Origin: Pectobacterium betavasculorum
GTDB taxonomy: Bacteria; Pseudomonadota; Gammaproteobacteria; Enterobacterales; Enterobacteriaceae
DNA length: 64,000 bases
Direction of reading: 5' to 3'
Assembly (NCBI RefSeq): GCF_000749845.1
Contig: NZ_JQHM01000002.1
Location: 372,001-436,000, forward strand
Shown here: positions 43,170-53,840 of the stretch, in pieces
How the letters are laid out: the number at the start of each line of letters is the position of its first letter
Position numbering within the stretch: the stretch's first letter is position 1
Notes under the pieces: model-generated
What the model saw: the letters and a program-made list of their open reading frames with translations, nothing else
Databases searched by the model: none
Told to the model about the DNA's origin: nothing
Program-made: the position numbers and the translations under genes

Positions 43170-43256
43170 TGGTGCGAAGAGAGGGACTTGAACCCTCACG
43201 TCCGTAAGAACACTAACACCTGAAGCTAGCGCGTCTACCAATTCCGCCACCTTCGC
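43170..43256 (-). tRNA. leuQ: tRNA-Leu (anticodon CAG), copy 3
   Basis: It matches copy 2 throughout the tRNA and is first in the direction of transcription. The gap of 77 bp to copy 2 has no gene. Confidence 0.96.
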
Positions 43257-43359
43257 AACACTGCTTTACGCAATATCACTACGGAGGCGAATTCTAGAGG
43301 TTTTCGCGTTCACGTCAATGATTATTTCCTCTGGAATACGGGGTTTGCTGTAAAAAACA

Positions 43360-44265
43360 TCATCTAGCCACGGCGTTGCGCGTAAAGAGTTCGTCGAGCC
43401 ATTCGATGAACACCCGAATCCGCGGCGCAAGAAAGCGACCGGGTGTATACATCACGTAAAGCGGCATTGCGGGCGGCGATATCTGCGGCAAAATTTCTAC
43501 CAGATCTCCGCTTTCAAGAAAAGGACGCAGACCACGACGCGGTGCCTGAATAATCCCCAGCCCAGCGCATGCGCTGGCAATATAGGCATCTGTGCCGTTA
43601 ACCTGTAACGCACTGGGCAACATACGCGTAATACGCTCGTCGCCAGACATAAATTCCAGCGGATAGAGGAACTCGGTACGCAGAGAGAAATAGCCCACCA
43701 TGTGATGCCCCGACAGGTCATCAAGCGAACGCGGCACGCCATATCGCGCCAGATAGTCAGCGGACGCACAGGTGACCTGCGGCATCGACGGCAAATGGCG
43801 GGTCGCTAGCGTCTCATCATCCGTTTGCCAGGCGCGCAGCACGCAGTCGACGCCTTCACGTAGCACATTAATCGCCGCATCGTTGGCGCTCAGCATCAGC
43901 GTCACTTGCGGATAACGCGCATAGAACTCGCCCAACGCTGGAACCACAATTTCTCGCGCCAGCGAGTGCGGCATATCCACCCGCACTTTACCAACCGGCT
44001 GTAGCTTTTGCTGTGTGAAAAGCGTATCGATCTCTTCAATTTCAGCGAGCAATTGCAGGCAACGTTCATAATAAATGCGCCCTTCATCGGTAATGTGCAC
44101 CTGGCGGGTCGTGCGTTGCAGTAAACGTACACCCAGCCGTCCTTCAAGCTGTTTGATGGTGTTGCTCACCGTTGCACGCGGTAACGCCAGCCGCTCCGCT
44201 GCACGGCTAAAGCTGCCCAGTTCAACAATACGAACAAAAACCCGCATCGCTTGAATATGATCCAT
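43360..44265 (-). CDS. LysR-family transcriptional regulator
   Basis: From ATG 44265 (GGTGGTGGCG upstream) the protein has 301 residues. It shows the helix-turn-helix [20 protein letters not shown] (about 20-39) and the class signature [15 protein letters not shown] (about 50-64). It is divergent from an aldo/keto reductase gene with 107 bp between starts, so it probably regulates that enzyme. The effector is unknown. An alternative start is ATG 44277. Confidence 0.85.
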   Translation of the reverse strand: MDHIQAMRVFVRIVELGSFSRAAERLALPRATVSNTIKQLEGRLGVRLLQRTTRQVHITDEGRIYYERCLQLLAEIEEIDTLFTQQKLQPVGKVRVDMPHSLAREIVVPALGEFYARYPQVTLMLSANDAAINVLREGVDCVLRAWQTDDETLATRHLPSMPQVTCASADYLARYGVPRSLDDLSGHHMVGYFSLRTEFLYPLEFMSGDERITRMLPSALQVNGTDAYIASACAGLGIIQAPRRGLRPFLESGDLVEILPQISPPAMPLYVMYTPGRFLAPRIRVFIEWLDELFTRNAVAR

Positions 44266-44372
44266 CGCCACCACCATTGTTGGTTATTTTTGAACAGTGT
44301 TGCATAAAAAGCAGTATTTATCTTTTTTGGATAAACAACCAGACTGCTTTCACTGCCAACGAGATGAGGAAG

Positions 44373-45371
<999 letters not shown>

Positions 45372-45373
45372 GA

Positions 45374-46420
45374 TTACCGGCGGCGGCCTTTGCCTGTGCG
45401 CGGAGGGCGTCCAACGGTGGCCTGATACACCTTGAAGCGTCCGGTCTGCGCCAACACTTCATGGCTACCAAATGCGGCATCTAACAGCGCCGGATAAGGT
45501 AGGAAGGCGTTAGCAACGATGCGTAACTGCCCGCCAATCGGTAGATGAGTCACCGCACCACGAATCAGCATTTCCGCAGCTTGGAGACTAGTCTGCAAGC
45601 CATCATGGAACGGCGGATTGGACACGATCACATCAAAGCGGCCGTCGATGTCTGAATAGACGTTACTCGCAATCACACTGCCTTCCAGCGCATTCGCCGC
45701 CAGCGTAGCTTTGCTGGACTCCACCGCTGCGGCGCTGACATCACTCAGCGTCAGGCGGATTTTCGGTGATTGCTTCGCCAATACCGATGCCAGCACGCCC
45801 GCACCACAGGCGATATCCAGCACTTTGCCTTTCATATGCGGCTCAAACGTAGACAGCAGCAGTCGGCTACCCGGATCCAGATCATCACGACTGAATACGC
45901 CCGGAAGCGTTTTGACGGTCACGCCGTCCGTCACATACTCATCCCACCACTCATCCAGTGTGAAGCTGGCTTGCTTATCAATTCGACCATGATAAAGCCC
46001 GCAGCGACGCGCGCTGTCGATTTTTACCAGCTCAACGAAGTCAGACAGCACGGTTTCAGCGCTACGCACACCGCTGCGGTTTTCTCCCACAACGAAGATC
46101 TCCGCGCCGACCGGCAGCAAGGACAGCAGATTACGCAGTTGGAATTCGGCTTCCTGTTTGCTCTTCGGCCAGTAATAAATCAGCGTGTCGCTATCCGCCA
46201 CCAGCGCCGCATCCGCTACCAGACCATATTGAGCGTTATCCCCAAGTGGCTTTGCCATCTGTTGCCAGTGGTGATATTGGTTGCAATGGACACGCACTGA
46301 CGCCGCCTCAAATTGAGCGGGCAGGGTATCCTGCAAATCACCGGCAAACAGAACTCGGCGTGAAAGAAATTCGTCACTATGGCGCAGTATGACTTCACTG
46401 GCGGGGGTTAATGCGGACAT
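45374..46420 (-). CDS. rsmC: 16S rRNA (guanine(1207)-N2)-methyltransferase
   Basis: The 348-residue protein consists of a degenerate N-terminal methyltransferase-like domain and a C-terminal catalytic domain with [16 protein letters not shown] (about 201-216) and [11 protein letters not shown] (about 268). It methylates G1207 in 30S subunits. It diverges from holD. Confidence 0.95.
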   Translation of the reverse strand: MSALTPASEVILRHSDEFLSRRVLFAGDLQDTLPAQFEAASVRVHCNQYHHWQQMAKPLGDNAQYGLVADAALVADSDTLIYYWPKSKQEAEFQLRNLLSLLPVGAEIFVVGENRSGVRSAETVLSDFVELVKIDSARRCGLYHGRIDKQASFTLDEWWDEYVTDGVTVKTLPGVFSRDDLDPGSRLLLSTFEPHMKGKVLDIACGAGVLASVLAKQSPKIRLTLSDVSAAAVESSKATLAANALEGSVIASNVYSDIDGRFDVIVSNPPFHDGLQTSLQAAEMLIRGAVTHLPIGGQLRIVANAFLPYPALLDAAFGSHEVLAQTGRFKVYQATVGRPPRTGKGRRR

Positions 46421-46579
46421 CGGGCTACGGCTCCTTAATCATTGAACGGGGGATTATATACGCTTCGCCTCCGAAGTTGCAGAGCGGAGAGGAAATAACC
46501 ACGCCGACATTGGCGCAGTATGGCGGGGTTTGTTAGCATAGGTACGAATCATTTTCTCGCACGCCAGACAGGATAACGC

Positions 46580-47011
46580 ATGGAATCAAGACGTGACAGG
46601 CTGCTACAGCAACTGGGGATTACGCAGTGGACGCTGCGTCGCCCGACGGTGCTGCAAGGCGAAATCGCCGTCAGTCTGCCCGATCAGGTGCGTCTGGTGA
46701 TCGTCTCCGCCGAACCGCTGGCCGATGATGAACCGCTACTGACCGACGTTCTACACAGTCTTGCGCTCACTCCTGCGCAAGCCTATCGCCTGACGCCGCA
46801 GCAGATAGAGATGTTGCCCGCCGATGCGCACTGCCATAGCTGGCGGTTGGGCATCGTGGAACCCATTGCGCTACAGGGCGTTCAGCTTTCCAGCCCTCTG
46901 CTTTCCGAACTTTATCAAAATGCCGACGCCAAACGGGCGCTGTGGCAACAGATCTGTGAACATGAACACGATATCTTCTCTGACGCCAGCCGATCTGGCA
47001 CAAGCCTTTAA
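46580..47011 (+). CDS. holD: DNA polymerase III psi subunit
   Basis: The 143-residue protein begins MESRRDRLLQQLGITQWTLR and contains RPTVLQGEIAVSLPDQVRLV, as in HolD. Psi bridges the clamp loader and, through chi, SSB. It overlaps the rimI start by 50 bases and is downstream of a divergent rsmC, the conserved rsmC-holD-rimI order. Confidence 0.92.
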   Translation: MESRRDRLLQQLGITQWTLRRPTVLQGEIAVSLPDQVRLVIVSAEPLADDEPLLTDVLHSLALTPAQAYRLTPQQIEMLPADAHCHSWRLGIVEPIALQGVQLSSPLLSELYQNADAKRALWQQICEHEHDIFSDASRSGTSL

Positions 47012-47405
47012 AATTGAACAAGCTAGCCATGTCTTTCCCTGGACGGAAAAAACGTTTATCAGCAATCAGGGTGAACGTTATTTCAACCTGAAATTGAGCC
47101 ATGATGGGCAGCTTGCCGCGTACGCCATCACGCAAGTGGTGTTGGATGAAGCGACATTATTCAATATCGCCGTGCATCCCGACCACCAGCGTCAAGGGCT
47201 GGGTCGCCAGTTGCTGGAACACTTGATCGACGAGATGGAGCAGCGCGGTATTGTGACGCTATGGCTGGAAGTCCGCGAATCAAACGCGCGGGCTATCGCG
47301 CTGTATGAAAGCCTGGGATTTAACGAAGTCTCCGTGCGCCGTGATTATTACCCCTCGGCACAAGGCCGGGAAGACGCGATCCTCATGGCGCTACCGCTCG
47401 GTTAA
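46962..47405 (+). CDS. rimI: Ribosomal protein S18-alanine N-acetyltransferase
   Basis: From ATG 46962 the protein is 147 residues and begins MNTISSL like E. coli RimI. The acetyl-CoA motif VHPDHQRQGLGRQLLEHLI (about 70-88) marks a GNAT enzyme. It acetylates the N-terminal alanine of S18. The start lies inside holD in another frame, so expression is coupled. Confidence 0.94.
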   Translation: MNTISSLTPADLAQAFKIEQASHVFPWTEKTFISNQGERYFNLKLSHDGQLAAYAITQVVLDEATLFNIAVHPDHQRQGLGRQLLEHLIDEMEQRGIVTLWLEVRESNARAIALYESLGFNEVSVRRDYYPSAQGREDAILMALPLG

Positions 47406-47440
47406 CTTTTTACCTATGGCACTCGCGGAAAGGCAGGTGC

Positions 47441-47593
47441 CATGCTAAAGACGGTGAAAAATTCACCTTCCCTGCCGTTAAAGCGAAATTCTTCAAGCTG
47501 GATACGTTTGGCACCAATGTGAACAAATGGAGTGCCATCAACGAAATCAGTTTTAACAGCGCTGCGCAGGTTCCAACTAAAGCGATTAAGTAA
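47441..47593 (+). pseudogene. 3' remnant of a discoidin (F5/8 type C) domain gene
   Basis: The plus-strand frame ending in TAA at 47591-47593 reads FTFPAVKAKFFKLDTFGTNV then NKWSAINEISF. This is the C-terminal half of a discoidin-type carbohydrate-binding domain, in which FPAVxARFVKL and the final strand W-hydrophobic-EI are typical. No start codon or ribosome-binding site precedes it and the rest of the gene is absent. It lies between rimI and an iron-regulated sigma-factor gene. About 230 bp of non-coding DNA follow. Confidence 0.55.
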
Positions 47594-47750
47594 CGTGTTG
47601 GAATAGTCTGGCACTCAGGCTAGTCCATGCCGATTTCGTTGAACAGCACCATGCCCGCAGACGCTAACGGGTGTGGTGCATTCGAGCCTTGCAGCATACA
47701 ACGCCTTGCCTTTCCCCTTCTTCATCGTTACCCACATTCTCCTTAGCGTT

Positions 47751-47769
47751 GAAATAAAAATCATTCTCA
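47751..47769 (+). promoter_or_regulatory. Fur-box-like site upstream of the ECF sigma factor gene
   Basis: GAAATAAAAATCATTCTCA contains 13 of 17 bases of the Fur consensus core when aligned at TAATGATAATCATTATC. It lies about 55 bases before ATG 47823, in the expected promoter. Confidence 0.6.
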
Positions 47770-47822
47770 ACTAAGATGCGCCTGAAATTTGACCTCCTAT
47801 CGCTTCGTTTCAGGCACCAGAT

Positions 47823-48365
47823 ATGTCATCAGCCAACATTGATACCTCAGCAGATATGCATCAGCTCTATTGTCAGCATCACAGCTGGTTGCAAGGGCTA
47901 TTGCGTAAGCGGCTAGGGAATTTGTGTGACGCGGCAGATCTGGCGCAGGATGTGTTTTTACGGCTGCTGCTGAAACCCCGTCAGTTCGACAACCACGCCG
48001 GTGCGCGGGCTTATCTGAGCGTGATGGCGCAGGGTATGTGCGTCGATCTCTGGCGTAAACGCGAAATTGAACGGGTCTGGCTCACCTCGTTAGCCGAACA
48101 GCCAGAGCCGATTGCGCTGTCGGCGGAAGACAGCAATATCATTCTCGAAACCCTGTATCAGGTCGATACCATGCTGCGTGCACTGCCAGAGAAGGTGCGT
48201 GCTGCTTTCATCATGGCGCAGGTTCAAGGGCAACCTTATCGGGAAATTGCCGGGACGCTGGGCGTTTCAGAACGCATGGTGAAAAAATACATGGCGCAGG
48301 CCATGCTGCACTGTGTGCTGCTGGAAGCGGAGATAGACACGGACGGTCAGGCCGTTCATTCATGA
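47823..48365 (+). CDS. ECF sigma factor, FecI type
   Basis: The 180-residue protein has sigma region 2 (DAADLAQDVFLRLLLKPRQF, about 38-57) and region 4 (LPEKVRAAFIMAQVQGQPYR then IAGTLGVSERMVKKYMAQAM). FecI-type factors direct transcription of one TonB receptor gene when the receptor binds its siderophore. It is first in a four-gene unit with the anti-sigma regulator, the receptor and a transporter, and overlaps the regulator gene by four bases. Confidence 0.93.
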   Translation: MSSANIDTSADMHQLYCQHHSWLQGLLRKRLGNLCDAADLAQDVFLRLLLKPRQFDNHAGARAYLSVMAQGMCVDLWRKREIERVWLTSLAEQPEPIALSAEDSNIILETLYQVDTMLRALPEKVRAAFIMAQVQGQPYREIAGTLGVSERMVKKYMAQAMLHCVLLEAEIDTDGQAVHS

Positions 48366-49339
48366 GTAAACCCAGCATTAATAAACCCAGCTTTATTGCC
48401 TTGCAGCAGGCATCGCAATGGTACGCCCAACTGTGCGATCGAGAACCTGGCGATGAGCATTACCACCACTGGCAGCGCTGGATGGAAGAAAGCGAAGAGC
48501 ATCGCCACGCCTGGGAATACGTACAAACAGTCAGCCAGCGTTTCCAACCACTGCGTGGCGACGGTCAGCAGCCCGCGCTGAATACGCTACTACACCAACC
48601 CGAATCAATTAGCCGCCGCCGTGCACTCAAGCTTGCTGCGCTGTTCAGCACCGGTTCACTGCTTTCCTGGCTCACGTACCGTCATATGCCGTTAAAAGGT
48701 TCATTGCTGGCGATGACGGCCGATCATCATAGTGAGGTAGGAGAAATCAAATCCCTCACCTTGTCGGACAATACCCGGCTGTGGCTGAACACCGCCAGCG
48801 CGATTGATATCCGCTACAGCGGCCAGCGTCGGGAAATCGTTCTACTGGCAGGCGATATTCTGATTGATACCGCTACCGACACCCGCCCTTTCTTCGTCAC
48901 CACGGCACAAGGGCGTTTACAGGCGCTGGGCACGCGATTCAGCGTCGCACAGGAGTCAGATACCACAACGCTAACCGTTTACCAGCATGCGGTCGATGCC
49001 AGCGCCACATACGCTTCCGCCGCACGTCGGGTTAATGCAGGCTATCACCTGCGTTTTAACGCCAACGGTCAGGGAGACATCTTGCCCAACCAGCAGAACG
49101 ATGCCGACTGGTCACATGGCATGTTACAGGCGGACAACATGCCGCTGGGAGAACTGGTGACCCAGCTATCGCGCTATCGCCACGGCTATCTGGCGTGCCA
49201 GCCTGACATCGCTGATTTACGCGTGATGGGCACCTTCCCGTTAACCGATACCGACATGGCGTTGAACATGCTGGCGCAAGCCTTCCCAGTCCGCATCCAT
49301 CAACGTTTTCCGTGGTGGGTGACCGTCGAACCGCGCTGA
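48362..49339 (+). CDS. FecR-type sigma factor regulator
   Basis: The 325-residue protein has an N-terminal DUF4880 domain (ASQWYAQLCDREPGDEHYHH), one membrane segment near residue 90 (KLAALFSTGSLLSWLTY) and a periplasmic FecR domain with LSDNTRLWLNTASAIDIRY and a C-terminal STN-like part. It relays the receptor signal to the sigma factor. A basic SRRRALK sequence precedes the membrane segment. Confidence 0.92.
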   Translation: MSKPSINKPSFIALQQASQWYAQLCDREPGDEHYHHWQRWMEESEEHRHAWEYVQTVSQRFQPLRGDGQQPALNTLLHQPESISRRRALKLAALFSTGSLLSWLTYRHMPLKGSLLAMTADHHSEVGEIKSLTLSDNTRLWLNTASAIDIRYSGQRREIVLLAGDILIDTATDTRPFFVTTAQGRLQALGTRFSVAQESDTTTLTVYQHAVDASATYASAARRVNAGYHLRFNANGQGDILPNQQNDADWSHGMLQADNMPLGELVTQLSRYRHGYLACQPDIADLRVMGTFPLTDTDMALNMLAQAFPVRIHQRFPWWVTVEPR

Positions 49340-49484
49340 TATCGCTCTCACACCCGTCACCCTTTTTAGAGACCGTTTTTGAATAAAAATAAAAAACTTT
49401 CTCTTTTGAGTTCCCCTTTTTCCACTGTCGTTCGATTCACAGTAAAACCACCAATTTTTACTCTGGGTCAGAAGGCGAATTTTC

Positions 49485-51980
49485 ATGGCATTGATTCCAT
49501 TTTTCTCTACACAGCGCACACCGTCCAAACTGGCGATTGCCGTTCATCTGTTACTGTGCGGCGCACCGCTGTTTGTGCATTCCACCGCAACGGCAACAGA
49601 AACGACAGCAACTGCGACAACCAAAACGTATTTCATCCCTGCCGGGCCGCTTAACCAGCAACTTAACCAGTTTGCAGCCCAGTCTGGCGTTTATCTGGTC
49701 GGCGATGCACAGTTGGCGACAGGAAAAACCGGGCAGTCCCTAAAGGGAAATTACAGCGTCGATGGTGGGTTTTCGGCGCTGCTGTCTGGGAGCGGGCTTC
49801 AGGTCATTCCACAGCCTAACGGTGTCTGGCGCTTACAGACAATACCGCAAGGGGATGAAATGATGGTCGTGGCAGGCATCAACCGCAACGGCGTAACCGA
49901 AGGAACACAGTCCTACACCACACGCAGTATGAACACCGCGACACAGCTGAATCTGTCACCGCGAGAAACGCCGCAGTCAGTGAGCATCGTAACGCGCCAG
50001 CGCATGGACGATCAGAATATGACCTCGCTGGATGAAGCCATGAAACAAACCACCGGAATCAACGTGGTTAATCAAAATAGCTATCAGGTGAAATACGAAT
50101 CGCGCGCCTTCGTGATGGATAATATCAAGGAAGACGGCGTTAATTTTTCCAGCCAAAACAGCGTATCCAACATGGGTGCGGTTCAGTCTTCGAGCGAATC
50201 GCCCGATCTGGCGATTTATGACCGTGTGGAGATCCTGCGCGGGGCGTCTGGTCTGTCACAGGGTAATGGCGAGCCGGGCGGCACCGTTAATCTGGTGCGC
50301 AAGCAGCCGACTCACAACTTTCAGGCTTCTGGCAGCGTCGGCGCCGGCAGTTGGGATAATTACCGCAGCGAACTCGATGTCTCCGGGCCGCTGAACGACG
50401 ATGCCAGCCTGCGCGGCCGTGTCGTTGGCGTTTATCAGGATAAACAAAGCTTTAAAGATTACGAGCACAGCGAAAGAAAAGTGCTGTTCGGTACACTGGC
50501 CTACGACCTCACGCCGTCCACCACCGTCACTGGCGGCATCAACTGGCAGAAGACCCGGGGCGTTCCTGATGTGTATGGCGTCCCGTTTGCCACCAATAAA
50601 AGCAGCCTGAACCTGCCGCGATCGACCTACCTGGGCGCAAGCTGGAACCGTATCGAATTTGAAAAAGTTAATCCGTTCATCGAACTGGAGCACCAGTTTG
50701 ATAACGATTGGACGCTGAAAACCGCGCTGAACTATATCCATTCCCGCGCGGCAAGTAGCTATATCGGTATCATGAACAGCACGAGCGGCGTGAACCCGGC
50801 GACAGGAAATTCTTCACTAAACAATAACCTGCGCTACGATAACAAGGCTGAACAATGGGGCTACAACCTGAGCCTGAACGGTCCGTTTGAGCTGCTGGGA
50901 CGCAACCATGAGCTGGTGGTGGGCGGCGATTATCAGAAAGAGAACTTCGATAACAACCACATCCGCATCAACAACACCAGCACTGTGAACATCTTCAACT
51001 GGCAGCCCAATTCGCTGGCAGAACCCGACTGGTCAAATACGAGTCTCTACAACAACCACTACAACGACCGCTTTAATTTGTATCAGCGCGGCGCGTTTGC
51101 CACGGCAAGATTCGAACTGGCTGATGACTGGAAGCTGATTCTGGGTGGCCGCTACAGCGCCTACAGCTATGACGAATACTTCACTAACCATATTCGCAAC
51201 ACGTCCTCGCTCAGTAGCCTGCATGCCAGCAATGAGTTCGTGCCTTACGGTGGCCTGCTGTGGGACTTTGCCGACAACTACACCTGGTATCTGAGCTACG
51301 CCGAGATCTATAAGCCGCAGAGCGAAAAAGATCGTAACGGTAAGCTGCTACCCGCCATTATCGGCACTAACTATGAAACTGGCGTGAAAGGCGAGTTCTT
51401 TGATGGCGATCTGAATACCTCGCTGGCGCTGTTCCGCATCATTCAAGCGAATCGTGCAATGGCCGTCGCGGATAGCTCAGTTTGCCGGATCGGGACCAGT
51501 TGCTCGCAATCCGAAGGCAAGGCGCAAAGCCAGGGAGTTGAGCTGGATATCTCGGGGAAACTGGCTGAAGGCTGGCAAATTCAGGCGGGTTATACCCTGA
51601 CCAGCAGTAAAATTCTTGAAGGAAGCGAGAGCGAAAAGGCCGCGCAGTTCAGCCCGCGCACGCCGAAACATATGTTCAAGCTGTACACCTCATACAACCT
51701 TCCAGGTGAGCTGAACCAATGGACGATTGGCGCAGGCATGACGGCACAAACCGAAACGCAAACCTATCCTCACCGGGTTTATGGCTTGCATCAGGGCGGC
51801 TACACGCTGTTTAACGCCAACATCCGTTATCAGCACAGCAAAAATTTGAGCTTCAATCTGGTGGGCAATAACCTGACGGATAAAACCTACTTCCTGAACC
51901 TGAATAACCGCCACCTCAGCGGCAATAACTATTACGGCGACCCGCGTAATTTTATGCTGACCGCGAAGTGGAATTTCTAA
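49485..51980 (+). CDS. TonB-dependent siderophore receptor with signalling domain
   Basis: The 831-residue outer-membrane protein has a signal sequence (KLAIAVHLLLCGAPLFVHS, cleavage after the ATA region near 39). An STN signalling domain follows (LNQQLNQFAAQSGVYLVGDA, about 55-74), then a plug with ETPQSVSIVTRQRMDD and ILRGASGLSQGNGEPGGTV, and a 22-strand barrel ending in the usual phenylalanine (AKWNF). It resembles hydroxamate receptors of the FhuE/FoxA/FpvA group; the ligand is not established. It is controlled by the FecI/FecR-type pair just upstream. Confidence 0.92.
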   Translation: MALIPFFSTQRTPSKLAIAVHLLLCGAPLFVHSTATATETTATATTKTYFIPAGPLNQQLNQFAAQSGVYLVGDAQLATGKTGQSLKGNYSVDGGFSALLSGSGLQVIPQPNGVWRLQTIPQGDEMMVVAGINRNGVTEGTQSYTTRSMNTATQLNLSPRETPQSVSIVTRQRMDDQNMTSLDEAMKQTTGINVVNQNSYQVKYESRAFVMDNIKEDGVNFSSQNSVSNMGAVQSSSESPDLAIYDRVEILRGASGLSQGNGEPGGTVNLVRKQPTHNFQASGSVGAGSWDNYRSELDVSGPLNDDASLRGRVVGVYQDKQSFKDYEHSERKVLFGTLAYDLTPSTTVTGGINWQKTRGVPDVYGVPFATNKSSLNLPRSTYLGASWNRIEFEKVNPFIELEHQFDNDWTLKTALNYIHSRAASSYIGIMNSTSGVNPATGNSSLNNNLRYDNKAEQWGYNLSLNGPFELLGRNHELVVGGDYQKENFDNNHIRINNTSTVNIFNWQPNSLAEPDWSNTSLYNNHYNDRFNLYQRGAFATARFELADDWKLILGGRYSAYSYDEYFTNHIRNTSSLSSLHASNEFVPYGGLLWDFADNYTWYLSYAEIYKPQSEKDRNGKLLPAIIGTNYETGVKGEFFDGDLNTSLALFRIIQANRAMAVADSSVCRIGTSCSQSEGKAQSQGVELDISGKLAEGWQIQAGYTLTSSKILEGSESEKAAQFSPRTPKHMFKLYTSYNLPGELNQWTIGAGMTAQTETQTYPHRVYGLHQGGYTLFNANIRYQHSKNLSFNLVGNNLTDKTYFLNLNNRHLSGNNYYGDPRNFMLTAKWNF

Positions 51981-52028
51981 GCGCACTCGCCTGCCAGCCT
52001 CGGCTGGCAGGTTATCGCTCAATCCATT

Positions 52029-53705
52029 ATGCAAACGCTTAAACGCTTTTATTCGCTGGTCGCACCTTTCTGGCTGACCACGCGTGCAACTCTGCTCTGG
52101 CTGCTACTGCTGTTGATTATGGGTCTGACGCTGTCCGTCGTGTGGATCAGCGTGCAGTACAATAACTGGAGCCGGGATTTTTACGATGCACTGGCCGACT
52201 ACTTTCAACACGCGTCAATCTACGATATGGCAGTGCGCTATCTTGCCTACACGCTGCTATTCGTGTTGGTGATCATCTGCGGAAACTGGCTCAAGAAACA
52301 GCTGATCATCCGCTGGCGCGATATCATGACGCGTCAGTATGAACAGGATTGGCTGAGCAATCATGCCCACTACCAGCTCAGCTCGGGGCTGGATAATCCC
52401 GACCAGCGCATTGCGGAAGATATTCGTCTGCTGATCGAACAAAGCCTCGAACTCCTGCTCTCTTTGCTAAAGAACATTGCCCGATTCTTTTCCTTCATCG
52501 CCATTCTCTGGCAGCTTTCCGGCGTCCAAACCTTCATGCTGGGCGGCTACACCCTCACGATACACGGCTATCTGGTGTGGATCGCGCTAGCTTACGCGTC
52601 ATTAGCTAGCGTCGTGACGCACCTATTGGGGCACCATCTGCACACGCTAAATATTGAGCGCCAGCGTACAGAGGCCGACTATCGTGCCACGCTGCTGCGA
52701 GTGCGGGACAACAGCGAGCAAATCGCGTTTTATCAGGGCAGCGACGCTGAGCAGCAGCGGATGCGGCAACACTTCTTACCCATCGTGCAAAATTGGCAGC
52801 GTTTAATGACGCGAGAATTCCGACTGGAGAGCTTTACCACCAGCTATTTTCGTTTCAGCCTGATTATCCCCGTTTTCGCTACCCTGCCGCTGTTTCTCGC
52901 TCGTCAAATTAGCCTCGGGGCGATTATGCAGGCGCGATCCGCCTTTGGGTATGTGCTGGATGCCTTTGGCTGGTTTATCGATGCCTATCGTCAGTTGGTT
53001 CAGTGGTCTTCGACAATTGAACGGCTGTGGGAATTCCAACACCGCTTACAACAGTTACCGACACAGAACGCACAGCGGCATGTAGGGCAGTCTCTGTATA
53101 TCAACGCGTTATCTGTAGCGCGCCCGAATGGTTCACCGTATTTCGCCCCGCTTACGCTCACGCTTCCGGCTGGCGAGTGGGCGGCACTTAGCGCAGCTAG
53201 CGGCAGTGGGAAAACCACCCTGCTGCGGGCATTGGCGGGGCTGTGGCCTGCATCGCAGGGAGAATGGCATTTTCCGGCGGGGCGAGCGCTATTTTTGCCA
53301 CAAAAAGCCTATTTGCCGCAGGATACGCTACGTCAGGTATTGTGTTACCCGCAGGCGCAGCTAACCGATAACTCACCGCTCTTCACGGTGTTGGAACAAA
53401 CTGGACTCGCCCCACTGATTCCTCGTTTGGATGACAAGGCGAACTGGAGCCAAGAGCTATCTGGCGGCGAGCAGCAGCGTTTGTCACTCGCGCGAGCGCT
53501 GCTGCTGCGCCCGACATTACTTTGTCTGGATGAGGCCACCAGCCAGCTTGATGATGCGGCGGCACTTCAGTTGTTAGAGCACATCAGGATAACGCTGCCA
53601 CAAACCATCGTGCTGGCCGTCAGCCATCAGCCTGCCGTGCTGGCTTGCTTCACACATCAGATACGGTTAACGCCACTGGCGCGAGAGGAAAATGCGATTA
53701 TCTAG
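52029..53705 (+). CDS. Fused permease/ATPase ABC transporter, YddA type
   Basis: The 558-residue half-transporter has about five membrane spans in its first 320 residues (an ABC_membrane_2 / SbmA-BacA-like domain). An ATPase domain follows, with Walker A AASGSGKTTLLRALAG (about 391-406), signature ELSGGEQQRLSLARAL (about 478) and LLCLDEATSQLDD. It starts 48 bp after the receptor gene. In E. coli a homologue, yddA, is likewise next to a TonB-receptor gene, yddB. It may move a siderophore or ferri-siderophore across the inner membrane; direction is unknown. Confidence 0.85.
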   Translation: MQTLKRFYSLVAPFWLTTRATLLWLLLLLIMGLTLSVVWISVQYNNWSRDFYDALADYFQHASIYDMAVRYLAYTLLFVLVIICGNWLKKQLIIRWRDIMTRQYEQDWLSNHAHYQLSSGLDNPDQRIAEDIRLLIEQSLELLLSLLKNIARFFSFIAILWQLSGVQTFMLGGYTLTIHGYLVWIALAYASLASVVTHLLGHHLHTLNIERQRTEADYRATLLRVRDNSEQIAFYQGSDAEQQRMRQHFLPIVQNWQRLMTREFRLESFTTSYFRFSLIIPVFATLPLFLARQISLGAIMQARSAFGYVLDAFGWFIDAYRQLVQWSSTIERLWEFQHRLQQLPTQNAQRHVGQSLYINALSVARPNGSPYFAPLTLTLPAGEWAALSAASGSGKTTLLRALAGLWPASQGEWHFPAGRALFLPQKAYLPQDTLRQVLCYPQAQLTDNSPLFTVLEQTGLAPLIPRLDDKANWSQELSGGEQQRLSLARALLLRPTLLCLDEATSQLDDAAALQLLEHIRITLPQTIVLAVSHQPAVLACFTHQIRLTPLAREENAII

Positions 53706-53776
53706 TCAGAAGACAAAATACAGCCAGTTTCTTCGTCGTGATGTGAAGGAGAAATAGCAACCCGCATCATATGCAA

Positions 53777-53808
53777 AGAGAAAACCTGGCTTTCACCAGG
53801 TTTTCTCT
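53777..53808. terminator. Strong bidirectional terminator between two iron-uptake units
   Basis: AGAGAAAACCTGG pairs perfectly with CCAGGTTTTCTCT (13 bp) around CTTTCA, between convergent stops at 53705 and 53841. Confidence 0.85.
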
Positions 53809-53840
53809 GTTTATCCGTCCACACAACCGATCTGATAACT

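Noticed and set aside
42842-43256. Three near-identical 87-bp repeats considered as a CRISPR-like or tandem-repeat array
   Set aside because: Each unit folds as a tRNA-Leu(CAG) with encoded CCA, so it is an ordinary tRNA cluster.
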